Below are positions 1-7,773 of a stretch of 41,406 nucleotides of DNA, one piece after another. The position numbers were made by a program, and so were the translations under genes. The notes beneath the pieces were generated by a model. That model was not told the origin of the DNA. It worked only from the letters and a program-made list of their open reading frames with translations, and made no database searches. The stretch covers positions 1 to 41,406 of the forward strand of contig LIDE01000031.1 in NCBI GenBank assembly GCA_001438605.1, read 5' to 3'. This DNA is from SAR92 bacterium BACL16 MAG-120619-bin48. Lineage in GTDB: Bacteria > Pseudomonadota > Gammaproteobacteria > Pseudomonadales > Porticoccaceae. The stretch's first letter is position 1; each line of letters begins with the position of its first letter.

Positions 1-57
1 ATTGGTGATGACTTGCGCCGCTACTTGCAAACAGACCTCGTCGAAAAACTAAAATAG
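1..57 (+). CDS. 3' end of an unidentified gene (partial)
   Basis: The first 57 bases read as 18 sense codons in frame 1, ending in a lysine-rich tail (EKLK) and a TAG stop. Only the C-terminus is present, so no family can be named. It points the same way as the LpxL-like gene, with 45 bases between them, so it could belong to the same transcript. It could also be a chance open frame, because such a short stretch has little statistical weight. Confidence 0.4.
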   Translation: MGDDLRRYLQTDLVEKLK

Positions 58-102
58 AGAACAACGCCGGCACTAGGCGGCATAAAAAGGTACTGATGAG
101 TT

Positions 103-984
103 TTGAAAAATAAGCTTCTGTTGTTGACCTTACGCGGTTTTGGCCTGCTGCCGCTCGCCGTTGGTCGGGCTGTTGGCCGGACAATCGGGCGGTTGATCTA
201 CGTATTGGGCATTGGGCCTGTTCGCGTGGCACGCATTAACCTGCGCCTCTGCTATCCGGAGATGTCAGAGTCGCAGCGCGAAGCGTTGTGCAAAGGCCGC
301 ATGCTTGAGTTTGGTCAAGCCTTTGTTGAAACCCCCCGTGTGTGGAGCAAATCGAGCACTTGGCTACAGAACAAAATAGTTGGCGTGGAGGGGATGGCGC
401 TTTTCGAGGCAGCCGTTGCCGATCCGCGCGGCACACTCCTCGTCGTTCCCCATCAGGGCAATTGGGAAGTGGTGGGCCTCTGGGTCTCAAAACAGACCGC
501 GATGACCTCACTCTACGAGCCGCCGAAAATGCCCGCCTTGGACCGCTGGATCAAGTCGTCTCGCGAACAGTCCGGCGCCACCCTAGTGCCCACCGATGTT
601 CGCGGTGTAGCAGCATTGATTAAGGCGCTCAAGCGCGGCGAAACCAGCGGCATTCTGCCTGATCAAGTGCCCACCGAGAGCGGCGGCATTATGGCGCCGT
701 TTATGGGAATCCCTGCGCGCACCATGACGCTGGTGACCAATTTGGTGCAGCGCGCCCACTGCCAAGTCTTGCTCTGCGCGGCCATTCGCGAGCCCGGAGG
801 GTGGCGATTGCATTTTTTGCCGGCTAGCGAAGCGGTGTTTAGCGACCAGCAAGAGGTAGCCGTCGCGGCCTTAAATACCGATGTTGAGCGCCTTGTTGCT
901 CTGGCACCAGAGCAGTATCAGTGGGAATACAAACGCTTTCGCGCGCAGCCGGATGGCCGCCAATACTACGCCAAAAGCACGTGA
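103..984 (+). CDS. LpxL/HtrB-family lipid A acyltransferase (lysophospholipid acyltransferase superfamily)
   Basis: This 293-residue protein resembles the Kdo2-lipid A lauroyl/myristoyl acyltransferases, which move an acyl chain from acyl-ACP onto lipid A at the inner face of the cytoplasmic membrane. The N-terminal 40 residues are hydrophobic and arginine-studded, as expected for the membrane anchor. The catalytic H-X4-D/E box is visible as H117-Q-G-N-W-E122. A DQ(V)PTESGG segment and an RAHCQ segment fit the downstream conserved blocks. Length (about 290-310 is usual) fits. The start is TTG at 103, because the nearby ATG at 96 runs into a stop after five codons. An AAGG-like site lies about 12 bases upstream. 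ubiC follows after 10 bases. The acyl chain and position (LpxL, LpxM or LpxP-like) cannot be told from the sequence alone. Confidence 0.9.
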   Translation: MKNKLLLLTLRGFGLLPLAVGRAVGRTIGRLIYVLGIGPVRVARINLRLCYPEMSESQREALCKGRMLEFGQAFVETPRVWSKSSTWLQNKIVGVEGMALFEAAVADPRGTLLVVPHQGNWEVVGLWVSKQTAMTSLYEPPKMPALDRWIKSSREQSGATLVPTDVRGVAALIKALKRGETSGILPDQVPTESGGIMAPFMGIPARTMTLVTNLVQRAHCQVLLCAAIREPGGWRLHFLPASEAVFSDQQEVAVAALNTDVERLVALAPEQYQWEYKRFRAQPDGRQYYAKST

Positions 985-994
985 GGGCAGGGCG

Positions 995-1555
995 TTGACA
1001 GGTTCGGCACATTTTTTAGACCATCTCAAATGGCGGCAACCGCAGTTGGCTGGCATTGATGCACTGCCGCCGGCATTTCGCAGCTGGTTGACCGACAGTG
1101 GCTCTCTCACGCGCCGACTGCAGCATGCCAGCGGTGGCCAGTTCTCGGTGCAAGTGCTCAGCCAATCACTGCAATTTCCGAAGCTGTCGGAGCGCACTGC
1201 ACTATTGTTGCCGCCCCGCCGTCTCGCTCTCGTGCGGGAAGTTATTTTGTTCGGTCGGGGTGAGCCGTGGGTTTATGCGCGCAGTGTTATTCCTCTGACA
1301 ACGTTGACTGGGCACCTGCGCAAGTTGCGTCACCTCGACAGTCGACCCCTTGGCGCGCTGTTATTTAGTGATCCCACCATGACCCGCGAGCCGATGCAGT
1401 GCGCCACCATCACGCCGCGCAATGTGCCCCTCGCAGCGCCTCTCGAGAACTTAGCGACGCCAATTTGGGGGCGACGGTCAGTCTTCAATCTGTCTGGCAA
1501 GCCGCTCTTGGTCTGCGAGATATTTTTACCGAGCTTTCCAGCCTATGCGCCCTAA
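995..1555 (+). CDS. ubiC: Chorismate--pyruvate lyase UbiC
   Basis: UbiC cleaves chorismate to 4-hydroxybenzoate and pyruvate, the first committed step of ubiquinone synthesis, in the cytoplasm. The protein matches the E. coli enzyme through the blocks WLTDSGSLTRRL, LVREVILFGRGEPW, PLG-LLF and WGRRSVFNLSGKPLLVCEIFLP. The active-site arginine (in VREV), the leucine/glycine turn (PLGALLF) and the glutamate (in VCEIFLP) are all present. The frame is open further upstream. I chose TTG at 995 because a strong GAGGG site sits seven bases before it, it starts 10 bases after the acyltransferase stop, and it gives a 186-residue protein close to family length. An in-frame ATG at 953 is the alternative but has no clear ribosome binding site. 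The end overlaps ubiA by 11 bases. Confidence 0.92.
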   Translation: MTGSAHFLDHLKWRQPQLAGIDALPPAFRSWLTDSGSLTRRLQHASGGQFSVQVLSQSLQFPKLSERTALLLPPRRLALVREVILFGRGEPWVYARSVIPLTTLTGHLRKLRHLDSRPLGALLFSDPTMTREPMQCATITPRNVPLAAPLENLATPIWGRRSVFNLSGKPLLVCEIFLPSFPAYAP

Positions 1556-2411
1556 ATTCTTCACCCATCCCTGGATGCGCCTAATGCGGCTCGACCGGCC
1601 TATTGGCACGTACCTACTGTTGTGGCCGACGCTCTGGGCGCTCTGGTTCGCCAGCGCAGGTCATCCATCACCGCGTAATTTGCTTATTTTCACGCTCGGC
1701 GTTGTGGTTATGCGCGCCGCCGGCTGTGTGATTAACGACTATGCCGATCGCCATGTGGATGGCGCCGTAGCGCGCACCAAAAACCGACCACTTCCCGCGG
1801 GAGAAGTGACGCCAGCGACGGCTTTAGCGCTGTTTTTTGTGTTGCTCGTGGCAGCGCTTGGGTTGGTGTTGCTGACCAATAGCTTGACCATCAAACTAGC
1901 CTTTGGTGGTGCCGCTGTCGCCGCGCTCTATCCCTTTTTGAAGCGGGTGACGCACTTGCCGCAACTGGGGTTGGGTGTCGCCTGGGCTTGGTCTACGCCC
2001 ATGGCCTTTGCGGCAGAAACCAATGCGCTGCCGCCCGCCCTCTGGGTTGTCTTTGCTGCGATTGTGTTTTGGACCATCGCCTTTGACACCTACTACGCCA
2101 TGGTTGATCGGGAAGACGATGTCGAGGTGGGCATAAAGTCGACAGCCATATTGTTCGGTCGATATGACCTGTTGATTATTGGGTTGCTGCAGGCCGGAGT
2201 ATTGGTACTGCTGGCCATCGCTGGGGGGTTATTTGACCGCGGCGCACTCTATTTTGTGAGTTTGGCGGTAGCAGCAGGTTATTTTATCAACCAGTATCGC
2301 ATCAGCCGGCGGCGTGATCGCGATGCTTGTTTTGCCGCATTTCTCAACAATCACCGCGTCGGGATGGTTATTTTTATTGGCTTGGCACTTGACTACTGGT
2401 TGTTGGATTAG
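1545..2411 (+). CDS. ubiA: 4-hydroxybenzoate polyprenyltransferase UbiA
   Basis: UbiA attaches the polyprenyl tail to 4-hydroxybenzoate in the inner membrane, using the product of the preceding UbiC. The 288-residue protein has the usual multi-helix hydrophobic pattern. Both prenyl-diphosphate/magnesium motifs are present: NDYADRHVD at about residues 64-72, and a second aspartate cluster around YYAMVDREDDVEVG. The MRLDRPIGTYLLLWPTLWALW opening is characteristic of UbiA. The ATG lies inside the last codons of ubiC, so the two are probably translationally coupled. Its stop overlaps the convergent DUF938 methyltransferase gene by four bases. Nothing is unusual in length or motifs. Confidence 0.97.
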   Translation: MRPKFFTHPWMRLMRLDRPIGTYLLLWPTLWALWFASAGHPSPRNLLIFTLGVVVMRAAGCVINDYADRHVDGAVARTKNRPLPAGEVTPATALALFFVLLVAALGLVLLTNSLTIKLAFGGAAVAALYPFLKRVTHLPQLGLGVAWAWSTPMAFAAETNALPPALWVVFAAIVFWTIAFDTYYAMVDREDDVEVGIKSTAILFGRYDLLIIGLLQAGVLVLLAIAGGLFDRGALYFVSLAVAAGYFINQYRISRRRDRDACFAAFLNNHRVGMVIFIGLALDYWLLD

Positions 2412-3001
2412 GCTTTTTGCCACACCACTAGGCGGTTGTTCGCAGGCAGTGGGTGATCGTCGACCAATATCAGCCCGCCGTTGCGAGCCAGCGTGTTTAA
2501 CGCGTGAAATTCTCGAATACCGCGATAGGATGCTGTAGTGCGCAGATGAAGATCAAACTGCTGGTTGCTCACAGATGTGTGCTGGCCGTGGTACATCATC
2601 GGACCATAGAGACAAAAAAGACCAAACGGAGGGAGCATGTCGGCCACTTCTTCAAACATTATTTCTACTTCGGGCCACGCCATAATATGAACAGTATTTG
2701 CGCTATACACAGCATCGAAAGACGCTGTCGGCCAAGCTGATCGACTGACGTCGAGGGTTATTGGCGGTAAAAGATTTGCCGCGGGGAAGGCTTTCAGCCA
2801 GGCATTGATCGCCCCATGATTTTCTGCCACATCGCTGGTTTGCCACACAAGGTGTGGCAGTTGCGGGGCAAACCACACCGCGTGCTGGCCGGTGCCAGAG
2901 CCAATTTCCAGTACACGGGTTTTGTCGGCAAGCAGCGGGCCTAGATGAGCAAATATAGGTGCTTTGTTATTCTCACAGGCTTGAGAGAACGGCTTATCCA
3001 T
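2408..3001 (-). CDS. DUF938-family class I SAM-dependent methyltransferase
   Basis: This 197-residue protein carries the family opening PFSQACENNKAPI followed by the SAM-binding glycine loop LEIGSGTGQHAVWFA (about residues 31-45). A Rossmann-type pattern continues with VYSANTVHIMAW and GLFCLYGPMMYHG. DUF938 proteins are widespread and annotated as SAM-dependent methyltransferases, with no substrate assigned that I can name. The gene is convergent with ubiA and overlaps it by four bases, so no terminator fits between them. yaaA lies upstream on the same strand after 104 bases that hold a short tandem repeat. The methyltransferase call rests on the fold motif; the substrate is unknown. Confidence 0.88.
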   Translation of the reverse strand: MDKPFSQACENNKAPIFAHLGPLLADKTRVLEIGSGTGQHAVWFAPQLPHLVWQTSDVAENHGAINAWLKAFPAANLLPPITLDVSRSAWPTASFDAVYSANTVHIMAWPEVEIMFEEVADMLPPFGLFCLYGPMMYHGQHTSVSNQQFDLHLRTTASYRGIREFHALNTLARNGGLILVDDHPLPANNRLVVWQKA

Positions 3002-3023
3002 ACGGGCTTAAATCCTTGGCTTA

Positions 3024-3079
3024 GTTCACTTTGCATAGTTCACTGTGGTTGGTTCACTGCGGGTGGTTCACTGTGGTCG
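3024..3079 (+). repeat. Four copies of a 14-bp tandem repeat (GTTCACTGYGGKTG-like)
   Basis: GTTCACT recurs at 3024, 3038, 3052 and 3066, exactly 14 bases apart. The last three units share GTTCACTGYGG. The array lies in the 104-base gap between yaaA and the DUF938 gene, both on the minus strand. It is too short for CRISPR and has no spacers. It could be a replication-slippage minisatellite. Confidence 0.85.
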
Positions 3080-3105
3080 GCCGCACAGTGCTGAATTCAC
3101 CCTGC

Positions 3106-3861
3106 TCAATCACGCACAAACACCCATTGATCTGTTTCACTGAGCGCGGGATTGAAGCGATAACCGGCGCTATCAAATTGCTTCAGTTGCTCCACGTCGG
3201 TGATGCGATTCCTAATTATGTAGCTACTCATCAGACCGCGGGCGGTCTTGGCGTAAAAACTAATAATTTTGTACGTACCGTTTTTGTTATCCATAAACAC
3301 AGGTGTCACGATTCGTGCAGCGATCGCTTTCTTTTTAACCGACTTAAAGTACTCCGTAGAGGCCAAATTCACCAGCACTGAACTGCCGATTGCATTGAGC
3401 TCGTCGGTAATAATATCGCCCCAGAACTGGTAGAGATCGCTGCCACGTTGATTGGCTAACTTCGTGCCCATCTCAAGGCGATAGGGGCGCATTAAATCGA
3501 GTGGGCGCAGCACGCCGTAGAGCCCAGACAAAATACGCAGATGATCTTGCGCCCAGCGCATATCATCTGCGCTCATGCTGTCGGCATCCAAACCTTGATA
3601 GACATCGCCCTTAAACGCCAACATGGCGGGGCGCGCATTGTCTTCGGTAAACGGTGTTTGCCACGCTTGAAAGCGCTCGTAGTTGAGTGCGCCGAGATTA
3701 TCGCTGAGACTCATCAGTGACGAAATAGCCTGCGGGGCTAGTGTTTTAAGATCGACCAACAGCTCTTCGGCGTGGTTGAGCAGTGCAGGTTGCGTCGAGA
3801 GAGGTGCCGTTACAGCGCCGCTGTAATCAAGTTTTTTAGCTGGAGAGATAACGATCAGCAT
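3106..3861 (-). CDS. yaaA: Peroxide stress protein YaaA (DUF328/UPF0246)
   Basis: The 251-residue product begins MLIVISPAKKLDY, the signature of the YaaA family. Further conserved blocks such as LMSLSDNLGALNYERF, PAMLAFKGDVYQGL, ILSGLYGVLRPLDLM and YRLEMGTKL follow. In E. coli, YaaA belongs to the OxyR regulon and limits intracellular free iron and DNA damage under hydrogen peroxide stress. It acts in the cytoplasm and has been reported to bind DNA. Length matches the family (about 255). It lies on the minus strand upstream of the DUF938 gene and divergent from the M48 lipoprotein gene, with about 130 bases between them for both promoters. No OxyR site was recognised by eye. Confidence 0.95.
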   Translation of the reverse strand: MLIVISPAKKLDYSGAVTAPLSTQPALLNHAEELLVDLKTLAPQAISSLMSLSDNLGALNYERFQAWQTPFTEDNARPAMLAFKGDVYQGLDADSMSADDMRWAQDHLRILSGLYGVLRPLDLMRPYRLEMGTKLANQRGSDLYQFWGDIITDELNAIGSSVLVNLASTEYFKSVKKKAIAARIVTPVFMDNKNGTYKIISFYAKTARGLMSSYIIRNRITDVEQLKQFDSAGYRFNPALSETDQWVFVRD

Positions 3862-3993
3862 AAGTATATTTTGCCATTTAGTGGAAATTTTGGTGTTTTA
3901 GTGCTGTCATTATATCAACTTGAGACGCCGCCGCGAGATTGAATTTCCGCGGCCACAACGAACAGCAGGATGCTTATGCAACGGAGACATGCA

Positions 3994-5538
3994 ATGAAAA
4001 AATGGTTAATAGCCCTTGCGCTGCCAGTGCTGATGACGGGTTGTGCAGTTAATCCCGTTACGGGCAAAAATGAATTATCCATTGTCTCGCCGCGGCAGGA
4101 AGTCGCCATTGGAGAGAAAAATTACGCGCCCTCGCGGCAGTCTCAGGGTGGCGATTACTATTTGGACAAATCATTGCAAAACTACGTTGCCGGCGTTGGA
4201 AAAAGACTGGCTGCGGTGAGCGATCGCCCCAATTTACCCTACGAATTTGTTGTGCTGAACAACGATGTCCCGAATGCGTGGGCATTGCCCGGCGGTAAGA
4301 TCGCCATCAATCGCGGACTGCTTTTGTTGTTGGACGATGAGGCGCAGCTGGCGGCAGTACTCAGCCATGAAATTGTTCACGCCGCCGCCCGCCACGGCGC
4401 GTCGCAAATGACGCGCGGCACACTGGCCAATGTCGGGCTGGTCACCTTGGGGGTGGCAACGCAGGGTACTGAGGGCGGTCAATTGTATGGTTTGGCCTCG
4501 CAAATTGGCGCTGCTGCATGGATGGCCAAATACGGGCGTGACGATGAACTCGAGTCTGATTACTACGCCATGGAGTATATGGCGAAGGCCGGTTATGACC
4601 TCCAGGGCGCTGTTGAATTGCAGCAGACCTTTGTCAAACTCAGCGCATCGCGGCAGGCGGATTTTCTCAGCAACCTGTTTGCCAGCCACCCTCCCTCCGA
4701 GCAGCGCGTGGCTGCCAACAAAGCGAAAGCGGCGAATGCCGCACCCGGCCAGCGCTATCGCGCGCGCTACCAAAAAGCCATCGCCCAGTTGAAAAAAGAT
4801 GCGCCTGCCTATGAGGCGGAAAAGTTGGCCAAAAAAGCGCTGGCCGACAAGAAAGGCAACGTCGCTATCGCTGAGTTAGATAAAGCCATTGCGGTGCAGC
4901 CGAATGAAGGGCAGTTTTGGGAGTTGCGTGGCGAGGCTTGGCAACTGCTCAAGGACAACGCCAAAGCTGAGCAGGCCTACACCACAGCGATCAGCAAAAA
5001 TGAAGAGTACTTTAGCCCTTACTTGGGGCGTGGAGTGCTGCTGTATAAACAGGGGCAGCGCAGCAAAGCGAAAAAGGATTTACAGCGCAGTTACGATTTG
5101 TTGCCAACACCTGCCGCGAGCTTTTATTTGGGCGAGCTATCCCTAGAAAGTAAAAACTACACGCAGGCAAACAGTTATTTCCAGCTGGCAGCTCAAGATC
5201 GCGGCGCTATAGGGACACGGTCCCGGGAAAAACTGCAGGCCCTGCAGCTGCAAACTCAGCCACAGACATTTTTGACTCTGAGCAGCGCGCTAAACAACAA
5301 TGGGTACATCTTGATCAATGTTGCCAATCGCAGTCCGCGCGCGATGCAGCAAATCGTGATTGAAATGAGCGGTGCCTTAACCAGTTCCAATACGCTGAGT
5401 CGCAAAGCTATCAGTGTGCCGGGGACTCTTCAGCCAGGCGCCAATCTGACGATTAATACAGGTATCGTCTCATCCCCTGAGCAATTCAAGGCAAATTATT
5501 TCCGCGCCAGTGTTTTGTCAGCCACGCTTGCAGACTAA
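3994..5538 (+). CDS. M48-family zinc metalloprotease lipoprotein with C-terminal TPR repeats
   Basis: The protein (514 residues from this start) is predicted to be exported and lipidated. MKKWLIALALPVLMTGC is a lipoprotein signal with the cysteine at residue 17. The peptidase domain has the zinc site H125-E-I-V-H129 with the third ligand in the following DDELESD segment near 183-189. Residues from about 285 form tetratricopeptide-like repeats (ALADKKGNVAIAELDKAI, FSPYLGRGVLLYKQGQRSKA). This M48-plus-TPR layout resembles BepA/YfgC, the periplasmic protease and chaperone that monitors outer-membrane protein assembly, so a similar role is likely but inferred. The start was chosen over upstream in-frame ATGs at 3970 and 3976 because GGAGA sits before it and it begins the lipoprotein signal directly. 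Confidence 0.9.
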   Translation: MKKWLIALALPVLMTGCAVNPVTGKNELSIVSPRQEVAIGEKNYAPSRQSQGGDYYLDKSLQNYVAGVGKRLAAVSDRPNLPYEFVVLNNDVPNAWALPGGKIAINRGLLLLLDDEAQLAAVLSHEIVHAAARHGASQMTRGTLANVGLVTLGVATQGTEGGQLYGLASQIGAAAWMAKYGRDDELESDYYAMEYMAKAGYDLQGAVELQQTFVKLSASRQADFLSNLFASHPPSEQRVAANKAKAANAAPGQRYRARYQKAIAQLKKDAPAYEAEKLAKKALADKKGNVAIAELDKAIAVQPNEGQFWELRGEAWQLLKDNAKAEQAYTTAISKNEEYFSPYLGRGVLLYKQGQRSKAKKDLQRSYDLLPTPAASFYLGELSLESKNYTQANSYFQLAAQDRGAIGTRSREKLQALQLQTQPQTFLTLSSALNNNGYILINVANRSPRAMQQIVIEMSGALTSSNTLSRKAISVPGTLQPGANLTINTGIVSSPEQFKANYFRASVLSATLAD

Positions 5539-5626
5539 TTTAAATCAGCGAGCGGGAGGACGGTAAACTAGGTTATAGTTATAACGTTAACCCGCAGCAA
5601 GAGCGCTGAATACAACGAAAGGCTGA

Positions 5627-5872
5627 ATGACTATGCAAAATAGAAAACCGCCCTGTGCTATTTGCAAGCTCGTACGCACCTATTTGTTAATCGCCATTCC
5701 GATCATTTTGGTGATGTGGATTAGACCGGAAGTGAGTCGCTTAAAAGGGCTGGACCTCACGACATCGTTTTCGACACTGATTGGGATTATGTTTGTTTTT
5801 ACCGTGCTATGGAAAGCCTACCATGAATTTTGGAAACCGAAGCGCGATGCAGCAAAAAAGTCAAAAGAGTGA
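5627..5872 (+). CDS. Small inner-membrane protein of unknown function
   Basis: This 81-residue protein has a CxxC pair near the N-terminus (CAICK), two hydrophobic segments (about residues 19-35 and 48-65), and a lysine-rich tail. That pattern suggests a two-helix membrane protein with a cytoplasmic basic end. I do not recognise the family. An AAAGG ribosome binding site lies seven bases before ATG 5627; a second ATG two codons in is also possible. The 3' end overlaps the next small gene by 50 bases in another frame, so the two probably form one transcription unit. Function cannot be inferred. Confidence 0.7.
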   Translation: MTMQNRKPPCAICKLVRTYLLIAIPIILVMWIRPEVSRLKGLDLTTSFSTLIGIMFVFTVLWKAYHEFWKPKRDAAKKSKE

Positions 5873-6035
5873 TTGTTGGGAGTGCAGGCACTTCAAGATT
5901 ACCTACGAACCTAAAACCCCCTACGGCTGCGATGCGATGGGGTTTAAGTCAAAAATTTTGCCCTGTCTGGCAGTTATTCAAATTGAGGGCAATCGCTGCC
6001 TGAGCTTTACCCCTAAACCCCCGCGCGATAAATAA
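5823..6035 (+). CDS. Small cysteine-rich conserved protein (possible metal-binding)
   Basis: From ATG 5823 the frame encodes 70 residues with a regular cysteine pattern: CWECRHF, then PYGCDAMGFKSK, PCLAV and GNRCLSF. The arrangement C-x2-C ... YGC-AMGFKSK ... C ... C suggests a small zinc-ribbon-like fold. I recall similar short proteins with a YGCxAMGFKSK core in proteobacteria, without an established function. The start was picked because GGAAAG lies six bases upstream. The open frame begins earlier (5781), but that part overlaps the preceding gene and lacks a ribosome binding site. The stop lies 15 bases from the convergent lipoprotein gene. Confidence 0.7.
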   Translation: MNFGNRSAMQQKSQKSDCWECRHFKITYEPKTPYGCDAMGFKSKILPCLAVIQIEGNRCLSFTPKPPRDK

Positions 6036-6050
6036 AACCTCGGGCCGCGA

Positions 6051-6620
6051 TTAGTCGGGGTTATAAATACCTTCACGGACAAGCATAAACGGCTGTTCGA
6101 GTACCCGCGCTTGGCGACATGACATACGGCCGTTGTAGGTATTGACGGCGCAGCGAAAAATATTTTGATGCAAGCTTTTGCTTGACGTCCAGTGGTTCGC
6201 CGAGTCGACAGTGGGGAATACATTGTGGTTGATCGCCGGGCCAACGCAAGATTCTTCAGTGACCGACTGCATTTCATCACTTGTTGGAAGCCGCCAGACA
6301 ACGCCTGATTTTTCCGAGAACTCTTCCGCATAGGCCATTGCTTCGTCCCAGCTCAGATTGAGTGTGTCGCCTTTGCATCGGTAATTCGAGTAGCGCTGAC
6401 CAGCAGGGCAGCGGTACCAAATAACACCAGACTCTGAATCCTTTGCCAGCCCTTCGTTGTTGACAACAAATCGCCCTTTGTCCGCGCGGGGAATAGTATC
6501 TTTACACACTTCCTCCACACGGTTGTCTGTGCAATTGCTGAGGAGTAGCACAGCCAAAGCCGCACCAACAAACGTCAGGCGCTTTCTGCAACGTTCACGC
6601 AAGGTCAATAAAGTGGGCAC
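6051..6620 (-). CDS. Putative lipoprotein with a DUF1566/Lcl-type C-terminal domain
   Basis: The 189-residue product starts with a charged stretch, then a hydrophobic segment ending in a lipobox-like LLLSNC (about residues 25-30), so it is probably an envelope lipoprotein. The rest holds the landmarks of the DUF1566 domain: WDEAMAYAEEF, WRLPTSDEMQSV and HWTSS, plus several cysteines that may pair in the periplasm. Such domains occur in secreted or surface proteins in many bacteria, and their role is generally unknown. The gene is convergent with the small cysteine-rich gene and divergent from the stator operon, but it need not be functionally linked to motility. Confidence 0.75.
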   Translation of the reverse strand: MPTLLTLRERCRKRLTFVGAALAVLLLSNCTDNRVEEVCKDTIPRADKGRFVVNNEGLAKDSESGVIWYRCPAGQRYSNYRCKGDTLNLSWDEAMAYAEEFSEKSGVVWRLPTSDEMQSVTEESCVGPAINHNVFPTVDSANHWTSSKSLHQNIFRCAVNTYNGRMSCRQARVLEQPFMLVREGIYNPD

Positions 6621-6858
6621 TATATTTCCTCTATAACAAAAATTAAAATCAGTCTAAGGGTGAGAGAATGCATTGTTCGCAATTGGATAGCCTTTTACTG
6701 TAACCTAAATAGAGTAACCTGGTAGGCTAAAAGCGTATTATGCATTATTACTTTTTTATGTTGTGGCATATTTTTTACCAAACCACTGATACACTAGTAT
6801 CGGCAGTTAGCGAAGGATCTCTAGGCAACAGCGAAATGCGTGAGGCGGGAACAACGTC

Positions 6859-6885
6859 TCAAGATTAAGCCTAGAGTGTCGATAA
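6859..6885 (+). promoter_or_regulatory. Candidate FliA (sigma-28) promoter for the stator operon
   Basis: TCAAGATT, 11 bases, then GTCGATAA matches the FliA consensus TAAAGTTT-N11-GCCGATAA at 6/8 and 7/8 positions with exact spacing. Transcription would start near 6892, leaving a leader of about 115 bases before motA. Stator genes are typical late FliA targets, and fliA is in this window. Confidence 0.7.
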
Positions 6886-6948
6886 CTTAAGCTGCGATGC
6901 TGCAGTGCGACTATCGCACCCGTTTGCAGCCCATTGATTATTAAAGTT

Positions 6949-6967
6949 GCCCAGCATTTTGCTGGGC
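6949..6967 (+). other. Perfect hairpin in the predicted motA 5' leader
   Basis: Eight-base arms GCCCAGCA and TGCTGGGC enclose a three-base loop. There is no following T-run, so it is not a standard terminator. It lies between the FliA-type promoter and the motA start, about 40 bases before the ATG, and could affect transcript stability or translation. Confidence 0.6.
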
Positions 6968-7005
6968 TACGCAATGTTGATATAACACTTAAGTAAGGAG
7001 AGTCC

Positions 7006-7761
7006 ATGGACATCGCTACTATAGTAGGTCTGCTAGGCGCATTTGGTTTGATTTTTTCGGCCATTGACGACATCAACGCTTTTATTGATGTTCCATCAAT
7101 ACTGATTGTTTTCGCTGGGTCGATCATGGTTGTGATGTTTCGCTCTTCTCTCGGTGAGTTTCTTGGTGCCGTCGGCGTTTTGGGAAAAACATTCAAGAAC
7201 AAGCTAGATCAGCCTGAAGCATTGATTGAGCAGATCGTAGAGTTGGCAACTATCGCGCGTAAAGATGGAATGATTGCTCTCGAAGGGCAGGAAATTCCCA
7301 ATCCTTTCTTGGCGAAGGGTATATCGATGCTGGTTGATGGCACCGATCCAACCATAATTAAAAGCTCATTGCAGCGAGAACTTTCCGCGACGAAAATGCG
7401 GCACGCGATGGGTGCAAAGATTTTTTCAGCGTGGGGCGAAATCGCGCCGGCGATGGGAATGATTGGAACTCTGATTGGTCTGGTGCAGATGTTGGGTAAC
7501 ATGGGTGATCCTAAATCGATTGGCCCTGCTATGGCCATTGCTTTGCTAACGACGATGTATGGCGCGATCTTGGCCAACGTTATTTGCTTGCCGATTGCCA
7601 TGAAGCTTAGTAACCAAGCGGATCTAGAAGCAGCTAACAATGAGCTGATCATTGAAGGTATCCTGTTTATTCAAGATGGCGGTAATCCGCGAGTGCTCAG
7701 TGACTTCCTCGGCGCGTTTTTGGGCCCCAAAGCGCGCGCTAAATTAGCGGCTGCCGGGTAA
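7006..7761 (+). CDS. motA: Flagellar motor stator protein MotA/PomA
   Basis: The 251-residue protein has the four-helix MotA/PomA layout. Helices 1 and 2 lie at the N-terminus (IATIVGLLGAFGLIF and PSILIVFAGSIMVVMF). A cytoplasmic loop precedes the paired C-terminal helices (EIAPAMGMIGTLIGLVQML and AMAIALLTTMYGAILANVICLPIA). The short, roughly 250-residue form and the partner's N-terminus resemble the sodium-type PomA of Vibrio more than the longer proton-type MotA of E. coli, so sodium drive is likely but inferred. It assembles with MotB-type subunits in the inner membrane to power rotation. A strong AAGGAG site lies five bases before ATG 7006. Two motB-type genes follow directly. Confidence 0.95.
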   Translation: MDIATIVGLLGAFGLIFSAIDDINAFIDVPSILIVFAGSIMVVMFRSSLGEFLGAVGVLGKTFKNKLDQPEALIEQIVELATIARKDGMIALEGQEIPNPFLAKGISMLVDGTDPTIIKSSLQRELSATKMRHAMGAKIFSAWGEIAPAMGMIGTLIGLVQMLGNMGDPKSIGPAMAIALLTTMYGAILANVICLPIAMKLSNQADLEAANNELIIEGILFIQDGGNPRVLSDFLGAFLGPKARAKLAAAG

Positions 7762-7773
7762 AGAGGCGCTTTC

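Larger units (their letters stand above)
6621..7005. other. 385-base intergenic region between the DUF1566 lipoprotein gene and the stator operon
   Basis: No credible gene is visible. The region holds a FliA-type promoter for motA (6859-6885), a perfect hairpin in the predicted motA leader (6949-6967), and a strong AAGGAG ribosome binding site at 6995-7000. The left half (about 6660-6800) is AT-rich and probably carries the minus-strand lipoprotein promoter, which I could not pin down. Confidence 0.7.

Noticed and set aside
881-994. Upstream extension of the ubiC open frame
   Set aside because: It lies within the acyltransferase gene, has no ribosome binding site and no UbiC similarity.
3930-3953. 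GCCGCG...CGCGGC dyad in the yaaA/M48 divergent gap
   Set aside because: Six-base arms with a 12-base loop in a GC-rich stretch; likely chance.
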